NCBI GenBank assembly: GCA_902702965.1
Contig: CACRXP010000088.1
Coordinates: 761,089-825,088 of the forward strand
DNA: 64,000 nt
Source of the DNA: Spirometra erinaceieuropaei
Lineage: Eukaryota > Platyhelminthes > Cestoda > Diphyllobothriidea > Diphyllobothriidae
Direction of reading: 5' to 3'
A program made the translations under genes and the position numbers. Of the stretch, positions 12,801-21,891 are shown in pieces; the first letter of the stretch is position 1; every line of letters starts with the position of its first letter. The notes beneath the pieces were generated by a model that did no database searches, was not told where the DNA came from, and saw only the letters and a list, made by a program, of their open reading frames with translations.

Positions 12801-15522
12801 GGATCTTCAGTTCGTCTAACTTGGGCAATATACTCTGCACGTTGGTGTAAAAAAATGTTAGTTTCAGAGTTTTGGGGCGTTTGATTATGGTGCCGCTTGT
12901 GATCCCATTTAAGGAAGCTACTGTGCCCTCATCCGGATCGGTTCGGTCCAACGGATTAGGGGAGGGCGCTGCACTATCTGGTTGTTGTAGATCACGCTGC
13001 ACTATCTGGTTGTTGTAGATCACAAGATCCGTCTCGCCATTCTGCAACCTTGTTCTCAGTTCCAGAACTAATTGTCGACGTTTTATTCTCTCTGCCGGTG
13101 TGTAGTCCGGCTGAAAAAAAACGCCGCGGTTGGTGTCTTTGATTCGGAAACGTCGTAAGAGAATAAGTCCTACTTGTTCTTGGTTGGCTAACAAAATCTT
13201 GAGTGGTCGGGGACGTGAGTGCTCTGATATATCGATTGAGCGCTTTCCAAGCCTAAAGGCCTTGAGAACCGAAACTTCCTCATTGGGGCGCAGAAGTTCG
13301 TTGAGTAGGCATTGGAAGAGTTTCAGGTCTGCCGAGACCCGCTCTTTGGAGGCACCAGCTGTGGATTCGGGAAGTCCCTGAATAATCAGACATTGTCCTC
13401 TGACCGGCGACACTCGCGAGAACACAGTGGTTTCGTGCGCCGACATAGGCAATATGTGGTTGCCATGATCTGACGAGGATATAAGCTGCAGTCGATTAAT
13501 ATCCTCATTCGTCTCTGTTTTGTTGGCATTTTCATCAAAGTCGGAAGTTTTTTGCGATAGGTTGAGGGTTTTAGGACCCATGTCATTTCCCGTGATGGGC
13601 GACACGGACGCCGACGTCCCTGGTTCCGGTTCTTCGGAGGCATTCCTCGGAGTCTGCTGTTCATGTCCTTCGACCTTTTTGCTGCACGATTTCTTTTTTT
13701 CCTCTGGTTTTTTATCGTTGCTTCGCTGGTTGTTGTCTTGTATTTTATGTGTTTGTGCTGGGTGTGGCGTGACAGCTGCAGAAGGTGTTGATGGCGTATT
13801 TTTTGTGCGACGTCCTTTGGCCCTACTTCTAGTTATTCGTCCAACAGGTACATTCGCATCGTCAAGTGTGTCTAGTTTACATTGTAGAAGGGTTTTCATC
13901 TTTTCCATCTCTTCTTCAAGACGGTTGATTTTGCCGGCCAATATCTCGCATCCACTGCAAAATCGATCGGAATGCGGCACGCATTTACTATCAAGTAAAC
14001 TTTGCGACATCGCCCGCCGTCGTGCCGCGGTGGCCGAGGCGTGAGCGACTGAGATGTCGATGGTCGGTGGTTCGACTCCGTCATGCAGCGCAATATTTTG
14101 TGTGGCCGCGCAAATCGTCATTATGTAGTGGACTTATGCAAAACGGACAAATCTGCAGGAATAACAAGCTATTTCTTAAGGCGCAACTGTGGACAGTGCC
14201 TATGCTTATGCTGGATACGCCGAAAATTTCCAGGGAACGCTTTTTTCAGGTAAATCTATGGTAAAGTGAGACAACTCGAGTTGTCCGAATTTAAGCAGCA
14301 CAGCAAGCAGTGTAGAAATATCGACTCAGCCTTATCGTAGATGTTGCTCCTAACTTCGGTGAGCAATTTGAGACGGTGTATTGGATGGGTAGGCCCTGTA
14401 GACAAGCCGAGATTTCCGACAGATAGACCGTTTTTGCTGAAGTTTGTTCTGATCGAACGATAGGAGTATCGATGGCGATAGCTGGAGGATCTTTGTCAGA
14501 AAGGCGCTTTATAATCCACGTTTTGGTGAAGGACAGTCGTTTTCAGCGAAGAGACTCGATTTAAAAACTTCCGTCTTGCAACTCAACATTCAAATCGCGC
14601 GGCGTGTAGTGCAGGATTTGCTAAGATGTTTAACTGGCCAGTCTGATAGGCCAACTTCGCGCCACAACTCATATAGCACATTTGTATTTTCCATACTCCG
14701 AGCGTCAGACGCAACGCTGGGCCTCTCGCGAGTGTCTACACATGTGCCCCAGGACCGCCTGGCATTAGCCCACTGGGCTTTCCAGCTGGCCAATCAGCTT
14801 CAAGGACAAATCAGACGTGGCCTGTCTTAGGACGCTTTGACGCATTTCCTTTCACACACACCGGAGACGCCGCTCACTTGGCGCCGGAAGTGCCATTTTC
14901 CTGCTGCCAAATCTTCTCAACCCCCTTTCACGTTATTCTGTACAGAAAATACGATCCTCCCGACTGGCGTACGCCTTCTCTTTCCATTCGGGACCGGGCC
15001 TGAAGGCCCTGGTAGCCAGGGTCTCACGCACGGCCTAGACTATCTGCCATACGCATAGTATCAACTATCCAAAACATGCGGTCAGAAGACTTCTTCCACT
15101 AGAGTGGGTGCAGGTGTATAAAGCACGCCGCACATGCAGTAAAACTCAAGGTTATTTTCATCTGACTTTTCAGTGGAGCCCTCTACCACCGAAAGTGGGG
15201 ACATAGGCAAGCTATTCTGATATTTACTCAAGTTTTTCGGCTTACTGAAGTTATCGTTTTCTCTAGGGAATTTATGATTTACAAGGCCACTTTATTCTAA
15301 TCGAAGTACTACTTAATTAACAGACGGTAACAATGGAGACCACATCATGGATGGGGAGAGATGTAAGTCAGAAGACTGCAAGCATATAAGGACACTTAAA
15401 ATCCATGTCTTCATACTACTTTCTGGTTTAGCTTACCGAAATTAATTCTCGTAATTTTGGTGTTTTCCCTTTAGGGCGTTTGAAGATTCCGCTTGCGGAG
15501 ATCTTTGATGCTAAGTGCCTCC
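462..15522 (+). CDS. Left micro-exon gene (or gene remnant): five tandem T-A-B exon units, partial
   Basis: Fifteen short exons lie in five ordered triplets (T 33 nt, A 39 nt, B 48 nt). Each is bounded by AG and GT or GC, and each starts with two bases of a codon and ends with one (phase 1-1), so one unit adds 40 codons. All fifteen are open when joined in order. The A-to-B junction always makes Trp (T plus GG). The repeat reads about EPSTTESGDT, then an acidic GDNEDYIMDGEK-type run, then W-RLKIPLADIYDAKC. Introns inside units are 112-133 nt, and between units 1.3-7.5 kb because mobile elements have inserted. No start or signal-peptide exon or terminal exon was recognised, so the gene may begin left of the window. 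Reading frame and splice sites persist in diverged copies, which suggests selection. The function is unknown; by resemblance to micro-exon genes it may encode a secreted repetitive protein. Confidence 0.7.
2108..2474 (+). CDS. Left unit 2: exons T 2108-2140, A 2263-2301, B 2427-2474
   Basis: All six splice sites are present: T after TTTTAG with donor GTAGGC, A after AACAG with donor GTGAGT, B after TTTCAG with donor GTAGGT. The encoded segments are ESSTTESRNT, GDNEDYTMEGEK and RLKVPLADIGAVNCT. The Tyr usual at B position 10 is Gly here, and Asp11 is Ala, so the B segment is less conserved than in other units. The flanks (about 1.8-2.75 kb) match those of unit 1 (0.15-1.05 kb) over nearly 0.9 kb. 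Confidence 0.7.
2761..2800 (+). repeat. (GAA)n microsatellite
   Basis: An uninterrupted GAA run of about 13 units sits directly beside the Penelope-type foldback insertion that begins near 2804. Similar but shorter CTTCTTC runs flank the related hairpin near 37.86 kb. Confidence 0.95.
2804..3483. mobile_element. Penelope-type 3' end arranged as a foldback
   Basis: The first 180 bases or so (from CACGATCGCTGGGACAAGAG) reappear as an inverted copy at the end (AGCTCTTGTCCCAGCGATCG). The segment from about 2991 reads forward as the degenerate C-terminal end of a Penelope-like protein (LLESWFTGPQSI, then PIPYAVLRRRLGGVI). The same region follows the Penelope-like fragment at 5.2-6.6 kb. Inverted terminal arrangements are known for Penelope-like elements. 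The insertion splits unit-2 flanking DNA: the sequence at 2740-2760 resumes at about 3531. Open frames inside it are not genes. Confidence 0.75.
3665..4135 (+). repeat. GC-rich interspersed repeat R3, copy 1
   Basis: A block of about 450 bp containing CTCTCCTCC, CCTGGACCCGGTGTCA and GTCAAGAAG; related copies occur at 37.15, 44.93 and 63.64 kb, all in the same orientation. It has no conserved open frame. It may be a SINE or a non-autonomous element. Confidence 0.7.
4565..4949 (+). CDS. Left unit 3: exons T 4565-4597, A 4730-4768, B 4902-4949
   Basis: This is the cleanest unit of the left array: T has donor GTAAGC, A has donor GTGAGT, and B has acceptor TTTTAG and donor GTATGT. It encodes EPSTTESGDP, DDNDDYIMDEEK and RLKIPLTDIYRTNCP. 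The 39-nt A exon is the most acidic of the five. Confidence 0.72.
5175..6640 (+). mobile_element. Penelope-like element, 5'-truncated (RT end, GIY-YIG, 3' tail)
   Basis: From about 5185 the frame reads LRTYFRFEGTSYEQVKGTPM then GSPISGFIVEAVMQRLESLVF, the Penelope-type RT region. One stop follows (where Trp is expected), then ARYVNDTSVVIDRDQ, which matches the YVDD box with Asp to Asn. The frame at 5398-6000 carries the rest of RT and the linker (EEEENNQLAFLDVL). At 6001-6130 a GIY-YIG-like endonuclease end follows (NYVGETGRQLRMRMDEHAVA). The 3' tail to about 6640 matches the foldback copy at 2.99-3.48 kb. It is inactive, with a stop, an altered catalytic box and a missing 5' part. Confidence 0.85.
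7286..7634 (+). CDS. Left unit 4 (in duplication copy 1): T 7286-7318, A 7436-7474, B 7587-7634
   Basis: T follows TTTTCAG but its donor is GCAAGC, a GC-AG type site. A ends before GTAAGT, and B ends before GTGCGT. The encoded segments are KPSTTESGDT, DNNGDYIMDGEK and RLKIPLAEIYDAKCL. It lies near the 5' end of the first copy of the 5-kb duplication and is nearly identical to unit 5. Confidence 0.7.
7960..8350 (-). mobile_element. CR1-like RT C-terminal remnant
   Basis: On the minus strand, fragments such as WNALSTDVVLSGCVDSLK align with the end of CR1-type ORF2 proteins (compare the element at 29.4-30.2 kb: EKWNDLPQSVVEATSLQLFK). It is broken by frameshifts, and the same remnant is in duplication copy 2 at about 15.9-16.26 kb. 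Confidence 0.6.
9190..9375 (+). repeat. Penelope-type 3' tail, diverged subfamily
   Basis: It has the layout of the Penelope tails: CATCCTATAAATACTGCA, then a GATGACGGA segment, then AATAAAGCTC and CAGCAATCGTGTCTCC. Its counterpart in duplication copy 2 is at about 17.26-17.45 kb. Confidence 0.6.
10128..10610 (+). other. GC-rich coding-like stretch, unrecognised, present in both duplication copies
   Basis: Overlapping open frames are found here and at 18190-18625. One reads YRDIYPHVVVERNTKTTGDG and onward; another begins MRTRVARERRRDELCVSF. Neither frame is kept cleanly in both copies, and indels separate them near 10540 and 18610. I do not recognise a family. A decayed retrocopy or an element remnant is more likely than an active gene. 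Confidence 0.3.
11000..11185 (+). repeat. Penelope-type 3' tail
   Basis: Contains GACGATGGATTCGAGTG, AATAAAGCTC and CAGCGACCGCGTCTCC in the tail order. The copy-2 counterpart lies at about 19.05-19.24 kb. Confidence 0.65.
12968..13023 (-). repeat. 28-bp perfect tandem duplication at the ORF1/ORF2 junction
   Basis: Two adjacent identical copies (12968-12995 and 12996-13023) begin GCTGCACTATCTGG. Since 28 is not a multiple of three, the second copy shifts the reading frame from ORF1 into ORF2. Confidence 0.95.
14031..14079 (+). promoter_or_regulatory. tRNA-like A box and B box antisense to the CR1-like 5' end
   Basis: TGGCCGAGGCG at 14031-14041 resembles a tRNA A box, and GGTTCGACTCC at 14069-14079 is a full B-box match; the spacing suits an internal pol III promoter. 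No acceptor stem closes around it, so this is not an intact tRNA gene. It lies on the strand opposite the element's reading frame. Confidence 0.5.
14131..14623. other. Unassigned spacer
   Basis: Sequence between the CR1-like 5' end and duplication copy 2. I see no open frame, splice pattern or repeat match in it. Confidence 0.5.
15174..15522 (+). CDS. Left unit 5 (in duplication copy 2): T 15174-15206, A 15324-15362, B 15475-15522
   Basis: Same architecture and the same GC donor after T (GCAAGC) as unit 4, so the T-to-C change predates the duplication. It encodes EPSTTESGDI, GNNGDHIMDGER and RLKIPLAEIFDAKCL. Tyr to His and Lys to Arg are the main differences in A. No further T-A-B unit is visible between here and 44 kb. 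Confidence 0.7.
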
Positions 15523-16470
15523 GTGCGTATTAAATTTTTCTTGCGGTGCTAATGCCTAACTGCCGGATTTCCCCATTTTTCTCACTTTTGTCTGTGCCAA
15601 CAGTTTTGGCATTCCTTTTGCGGAGATTATTTTCCCCGTCTGCATTTCGGTGACAATTTTACAGTAGCACTTGGACGTTTGTGAATTTGATTCGTGTTGA
15701 TTGGGTTCAGTTCAGTTTTATTAAGGGAAATACAGGTGAGCGTCTTTGAACTCCCTACTGGTTATAAATCGTTTGAGAAAAGCACTGATAATAGGAAAGT
15801 CGAGGAACAAATTTTGTACATAACTGCATGTGACGGGCAGACGGGTGCAAGATTGTTGAAAAAGAGTAATCATTAACGGTTACTTACCCAATGTAAGTGT
15901 GTAATTTGGGTGACGAGTTGTGTGAGATGGGCTGGTAACTGGGACGATTGATACGCGCCAAGTCTACACTTAAATCAGTCCACACAGGAGGGGAGTACAA
16001 CATCAGTGGGCAAGGCATTCCAACTTCACGCACTAATTTCCTCGGAAATCAAAGAAGGCATACAACCACTCTGCTACTGAAAAAGAACTTTCGTCCATTG
16101 ATCCTTGCTTTACCTGCGCGTCGTTTTATGGGATGACCGCGAAAAGTGGGCGTGTTACATTGAGTGAAAGAATTCCTGGGGTTTAAGAAACAGTCTAGGC
16201 CGTTTATAATGCGGAATGTTGGTATAAGGTCACCGCGCAGTTGCCGAAAATTGCGCATGCGCTCTGTTTCTAGGGCGACCTCTCCAGATCATGACATTTC
16301 TGGGGTTTCCATTTGAAAAAAGCTAGGTCGTCAGCTGATTTTCAATTTTTGATTAGCATTTATTACACTTTTTTTCCAAACACCCCTAAACGGCCCCGAC
16401 ATTTGTTATGCATTGCATATCAAACCATACGTAGACTGATGGCTCACGTCTGTGTGAGAAATCAATTGTA

Positions 16471-16699
16471 CACATTATAAACTGATAGGGGGCGCTCACC
16501 GATCGTTCTTACGGAACTCACTCTTTCCGTTGTGCCTTATGGGCTCTCTCTCGAGCCCAATCAGCAGCCGCACAGCGGCGCATGATATAGGCAGAATGCC
16601 ATTACCGACAAAGGCAAGGGAGACTGGAATGGCCATTTCCCTCTTATTAGCCGTCATCAGCCTGTCATACCCAACCCCGAAGTGTGGAACACCCGAGAC
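16471..16699 (-). mobile_element. tRNA-derived SINE, headless, inserted in duplication copy 2 only
   Basis: The sequence (minus strand: GGTGTTCCACAC, then GACGGCTAATAAG, then GGCCATTCCAGTCTC) matches the SINE bodies at 36.5-37.1 and 39.8-40.2 kb. Copy 1 has the uninterrupted site at about 8555. Confidence 0.8.
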
Positions 16700-19600
16700 T
16701 GTCAGATACGGGTACTCGCATTTTAAATTTTATACACAAAGTGCACCCGACTAATGTGACTTCTTCGTAAGCTAGTTTATAATCATAAGACCTTGACGGG
16801 GAGGTTGTCTAGAAAATAGAAAAAACGCATGAAACGTACGTTTGAAATGTACTTTGCAATTATGTGCCCATGTCATCCTCGTTACCAGTTACGCACGTGT
16901 CTCCTTTTGGGCGCTACTGTTTTAGTTTCGTAAGGAAAACTCCAGGTATAAAGATTTCGCTGTCCGAAAGTCCGAATACAGGCAGAAATAGTTGCGAGTG
17001 GACTGACGCAGATGAGGAATAATCATGAGTGGTTAAAGTGCTTCTAGAGCCCCGAATGTTTCTGGTGTCAATGTCCGCGAGCCACATCGCCCAAGAGACA
17101 ACACGGATGACGAAATCCATCGGTCAGCAAATCGTTTGCGTGCATTGAGCGTGGGAGCCGATAATAATGATCGGCACACAGGAGCGACTGTGTACTTCGA
17201 CGCCTGGCCAGTCGAGCCGTGCTGCACTCGGGAGTTGCCAGCTGAAATAGGCATGCGGCGGCCTTGAGACTACATCCTATAAATACTGAAAAACTTGGTC
17301 AATCCACTATCCCTTTCAGGCTCTGCCTCCGATGACGGATTCAAGTGGGAATCTGGACCATTAGGCTTATAAAGCTCTTGTTCCTGCCATCATGTCTCCG
17401 CCTTCGCGACTACTCCCTGGAACTAGCTTCCTCGCTTTTATTAGCAGATGAAACATAACTACGAGTGGTTAAAATGCTTCTAGAGCCCGAAATGTTTCTT
17501 GCTGCAACCGTGGGACCTGGATCCCAGGCGTTCCACCCTGTCGTATGCTATGCGACTGTATGCAGGGGTTCATAAGATGCAACGAGACGAGCTTATTCGC
17601 TTTCGCATTCTGCTGTTGCAGTGCCCGATTTTTTTCACCTCCGTCTTCTCCAAGGTTGATTTTATGGAAATCTCTAACAAAATCAGCGTTTTAATCAATT
17701 TTCCTGTGAGCCCAGGTTTATGCGTACCAGTGTCTTTCGAAGATCCGAGTACTTTTACTTGACCGGGACTTAATATCCCTGTCGCCAGTTTGTGTCGGAA
17801 TTTCAGCAGCTCATTAACTGAAAGGAAATTTTCTTAAGAGGTTTTGCTGCTTTAGGGAAATACATCTGAGTTCCTTGTGGAATTTTATTACTTGGCGCTC
17901 GAAGTTTGAAAGCAAAGCACCAGTAAGAAGTGGTTATTCACATAACAACATATTTTTTCCGTTCCAGATTGATCGTCCAAACTCTCTCGGAGAAATGACC
18001 AGGCTTAAATGCAGTTGCTCACAAACTGTTTCTGTAGCTTTCACCTTACCTAAATAAAGTTTCATCAGTCCCTATTATACACCATATCGCGCACTTGAAC
18101 TTACAAACCATTGACTCCATGAATGTTTTAAGAGCCCAAGACTCGTTTTCCGCATATAATTACCTTCGCCGGGACCCACCTTCTCCCTGGCGCTGACTGG
18201 AATTTTGCTGTTTCACTCTCCCCTCCATTTCCCAAACTTCTTGCCCGTATCTTTTAATTCATTACTTCAATATAAACGTACAAGCCTGCAGAGAACTTAT
18301 CGAAAGCAGACGTATGCTCGCCAAAGTGCCTTTTGATAAGATATCTTACCTACACCGGCACATTGCTACTACCGCCGAAAGTTCGCTCGTCGTAGCGATG
18401 AGGACCAGAGCCGCCCGTGATAGGCGCCGTGATGAGTTGTGCGTGAGTTTTTTTTATATAGGGACATCTACCCCCACGTCCTCTTTGATCGCAATACTGA
18501 GACGACTGGAGATGGGCGTCGGCGACGAAATTATGACCACATTTACGCATACAGCACACGTTTTGTGTCCCAAGTCATCAAGATGGGCGTTCGGGTCTGT
18601 CCCCAGCCCTGGGCAAGATGAGTAGCGGGCTTTTGATTTTTGATAATAACGAAAGTAAGTAGTAAATCCGAGTCGCGCCGACAAGTAACTCTTCCCTCTC
18701 ACATGCCTCAGAGGCCTTACGGTCATTCAGGGCCTTCGAAGTTCCATACACAGTAAATATGAAAGGTCCAGGTTTTTCACTCCGAAGTTAATACGCGCTC
18801 TATCGTAGGACTGGTTGTGGTTCTCCTTTATACTCATCACACTCAGGCGCCTTGGTTCTGCTGAATTTACTACCATCGCAGCGATACTGTCAGCAAGCAT
18901 TGCGATAAATTGCAGGACCGTCAATTTTGACGGGCAAAAAGACGCATGGCAACGCCGTACTGCATCACCTGATCAGTCTGACAATCATCGCAATGCCTGC
19001 AACTTTCTGTGATGAATGCGACAGCTGTTAACTTTTGTAGTCATGCAGTGGCATAGCAACTACATTCTATAAATACTGCAACACTTGTGCGACTCACTAC
19101 GCCTACCTGATTCTGTCCAGACGATGGATTCGAGTGTGAGTCCGACACTTCAGATTAATAAAGCTCTACTTCCAGTGACCGCGTCTCCCTCTTCCCGACC
19201 GCTTCCTGGGACTTGCCTCTTCGTTTCTATTAACAGAGGCGGTCAGCCCAGGATCTAGTCTGACAGTCCATAGGGTTCCGGAACGGTCATTTCGTCCCCT
19301 CAGTATCTCGCCGTCGTCCCTGGAAGTGAGTGAACCAAGCTAGCTAGAAATGCCGTTGCCGTATACTGAGAACGGCAGCGGAAAATGTCCCAGATTGCTA
19401 GACCGATAATCACAGCTGTCTAGAGGTGAAATTTCCTGGGTTTCAAGCGACCAAATTGCATTGATTTCGAATTGTATAAGTAAGACTGGCGTTTATTGTG
19501 TGCAATGACTGCTAGCCCCAAACCCTCGAAATTCCAGACATTAATAATTACCTAAAGCACTGCTTTTGTTATTTTTTCTAATGCCCATTTCTGAAGATCT

Positions 19601-20415
19601 TGATCTAAATACCTGCATCCGGTTCGTTCAGATTTCTCTGCTCATGGCGTTACGAACACTTCATACACCTAAGAGGACTGAGTTGGTTTATGCACATAGC
19701 GCGATACCGACCTCACGAACTCACTGTTGCTGCCCAAAATGCAACACCCACTTTCAAACAGAAGTGGTCACCCCAGAATCTGGTCCGATAGTCCCCTGGC
19801 CCTTTTGTCCTCATCGCTGCAAAAGTAACTGGGTCAAGCTATCCAGATCCACTGTTTCGGAGCATCATCGACGTCGCCTGGACCGGCGATCACAACTGCG
19901 CCGGGCACAAGCAAACTGGGGAAGGCTTTAGAAACTGACGCTCAGGCCTTTGGATGGCAGTTTTAGTTTCGATTTGCCTGTGTAAATCTACAGCTTTGCC
20001 AATACGTAGTGGCTGTAGGCCCGCTCGCATAGTAAGGACATTAACAATTACCATAATGTGTTTGTCATCCACATTCCTCTGCCCAGTGGTGCTACACACA
20101 GCTCACACAACACCTCACTATGAAGAATGTTCGTGACACTCGCGACGAGTCTGCAAAACCTATGGGGCGAATTAAAACTTTAACAAAGAGCAACCCCGGA
20201 AATCATGTTAGCATCAGGGAGTTAAGTAACCCAGCAACTGTCGACGCCCCTCTGTCACAGCCGACTTTTAGTCGTCTAATTCTCACTTTCTTTCCACGTT
20301 GATTCAGGCCCTGAACGCCGGCTTCTTCTAGCGTACTGTCCGACTCACTGGCAACGGGTACAGGATCGTGAGGCATAAAAACACAGCTCGCCCTCACTGT
20401 AACTCTGTTAGTTAA

Positions 20416-20610
20416 AAGGAGAAGTCGAGCTGGATCATCTACCGCAAGTTGGTCTTCACCACTGAGGATCTTACGCGCCAGGTCACGGAAGAGGAGGCCC
20501 GTTGGCTCCTCGACGTGGCTTCACACCGCCACGAGGTAAGGGAAGTCGATGAAGCTACGCCCAAAATCAAGGGCGTGGCTATAACGGCACTGGATGCTCG
20601 TGAGGGCTGA
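20416..20610 (+). CDS. Unrecognised coding-like fragment (65 codons, no start)
   Basis: A GC-rich open stretch between stops reads KEKSSWIIYRKLVFTTEDL, then TRQVTEEEARWLLDVASHRH and ends with DAREG. It has no Met. A strong donor-like site (CACGAG before GTAAGG at 20536) lies inside it. It has the look of real protein (charged, low in stops on one frame only), but I know no matching family. It could be an exon, a retrocopy or an element remnant. Confidence 0.25.
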   Translation, partial: KEKSSWIIYRKLVFTTEDLTRQVTEEEARWLLDVASHRHEVREVDEATPKIKGVAITALDAREG

Positions 20611-21581
20611 GTGCGGACTAGTTCCTGCACTTATCTCCGTGTGTAGATGAGGAAATTATTTCTATTTAATGAAGCCGCCTTTGAATTCAAGGCTCTCACA
20701 CTACCCGAAACATGAATGCAGCCGCAACCTTCTTTTCCACGCTTACATATGAGCTGGAGGTCTCTTCGTCAGGTCTATTGGTAATCAGAATTCAGTGACA
20801 TCTTTGATGACCATTAATACAGAGGTTCTGTCCGGAAGTGGTTGTCGAAGGCACTTTAAGGAACATCAATGCAGCTAACGTTGAACAGGTTTAGGCGTCT
20901 ACGATGGCCAATATTTCAGCTTGTACAGGCTAATTCATTTCGTATGGAGAGAAACCTCAATTACCTATCAAGTGAGCTTCCGTGAGACCACGTTATACGC
21001 ATCCGGTTTGGAGCAAATTGACGTAATTACATAGGAAGCCCCGGGAAATTTCGCCCGAAAGAACGATCCATGAGGAACTAGAAGGACAAACGAGTCAGTG
21101 CGAGACCGTATGCTCGTGAAAACCCAATAAAGGTCCTTCCGATTACCAGACAACTAGAACACCGTTGACGATGTAATCGAGGACTGGGGGATCGACCCAA
21201 AAATATCCTTCACCTGATAGTAGCGGGCTACCCTCCAATACGATATATGAATTCAGCCGCATGGTCAGTATTAAAAGCTAAAAAGTAGAACACAAGCTCA
21301 CACCTCAAAGGATAAAAAGAGAGTCGCACAGAGACAGGTACAAGCCCCGTAGAATTCTCCAATCAAAAAGTTAAAAAAGAGGCTTCGCGTGTCCGGTCAT
21401 ATGCCAAGATGCCCCGCTGGAAAATGTTATTCGCAAATCACACAATTATGCCTTAGAAAATGTACAAGGAAGGCTCCATGAAATCTCTCGTCGGAAGGTA
21501 ACGATTGCACTTATACGCAAAGAGTAGCTGTATTACAACTTCGTCTTGACGCAGTGCAGGAGAAAGAAATCCATATCATGA

Positions 21582-21891
21582 TCACTTCTTGGTGGTCGGC
21601 GAATGCCTAGCATACTTAAAGAGGTGAGGACAGTTATGAGTTATGACGGAGTACCTTTGCCACAAGCCAGTCCATGTCAGCTATACCTTGGGCCATCATA
21701 AGACGCAGCGTCTCAGGATCGTCTTCATCAGCGTGCGATTTAAAGTGCTAAAGGGGAATGAGGAAGAGTGCAGTGGTTACCTGACGGATCTGGTTCCTGT
21801 AGAAAGGCTGAACATCCGCCGGAAGGAGACGAGTTTTACGCAGCAGATAAGCGTACAACTGAAGCCCTGTTTTGGGTAGTTGTTGCGCCAT
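21582..21891 (-). CDS. LYRM9: LYR motif-containing protein 9-like, complete, three exons
   Basis: Exon 1 is 21891-21781 (37 codons, MAQQLPKTGLQLYAYLLRK onward), exon 2 is 21747-21655 (31 codons, HFKSHADEDDPETLRLMMAQ onward) and exon 3 is 21614-21582 (YARHSPTTKK, stop). Introns are 33 nt (GTAACC...TTTAG) and 40 nt (GTACTC...TTAAG), both phase 0. The 78-residue total equals the usual vertebrate LYRM9 length. Shared landmarks are LQLY-YLLR, LP...Q..Y....RQ, HSDED/HADED and D-W...K-Y near the end. LYR-family proteins are small mitochondrial helical proteins that bind acyl carrier protein; LYRM9's own role is poorly known. Oddly, the Arg of the LYR signature is Ala here (LYA). The reading frame and splice sites are intact. 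This is the only conserved cellular gene I can name in the window. Confidence 0.9.

Larger units (their letters stand above)
11675..14130 (-). mobile_element. CR1-like non-LTR retrotransposon, 3'-truncated, ORF1 fused to ORF2
   Basis: The minus-strand frame 14121-11675 begins with a Cys/His-containing and coiled-coil-like region (FCSGCEILAGKINRLEEE), then a Lys/Ser-rich linker, then an ORF1-type RNA-binding fold (CLIIQGLPEST, RPRPLKILLANQEQ, GVFFQPDYTPAERIKRRQ, DLVIYNNQIVQ). After that comes an exonuclease/endonuclease/phosphatase domain (FFYTNVQSI, SLTETWL, GGGVVTYVK, MGDFNAP, GRSDHVVL) and the first residues before RT. The RT itself is missing because the element stops at the N at 11674. 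The ORF1-ORF2 fusion appears to result from a 28-bp tandem duplication at 12968-13023. The codons beyond the N belong to unrelated repeat DNA. Confidence 0.9.
14624..20000 (+). repeat. Segmental duplication, copy 2 (about 5.4 kb)
   Basis: Second copy of 6739-11673, carrying left unit 5. It is longer because of a SINE at 16471-16699 and about 280 bp at 19285-19560. The match to copy 1 stops after CTACAGCTTTGCC at 20000, the same point where copy 1 meets the N. Confidence 0.9.

Noticed and set aside
14021..14095. tRNA gene
   Set aside because: A and B boxes are present, but no acceptor stem or complete cloverleaf can be drawn.
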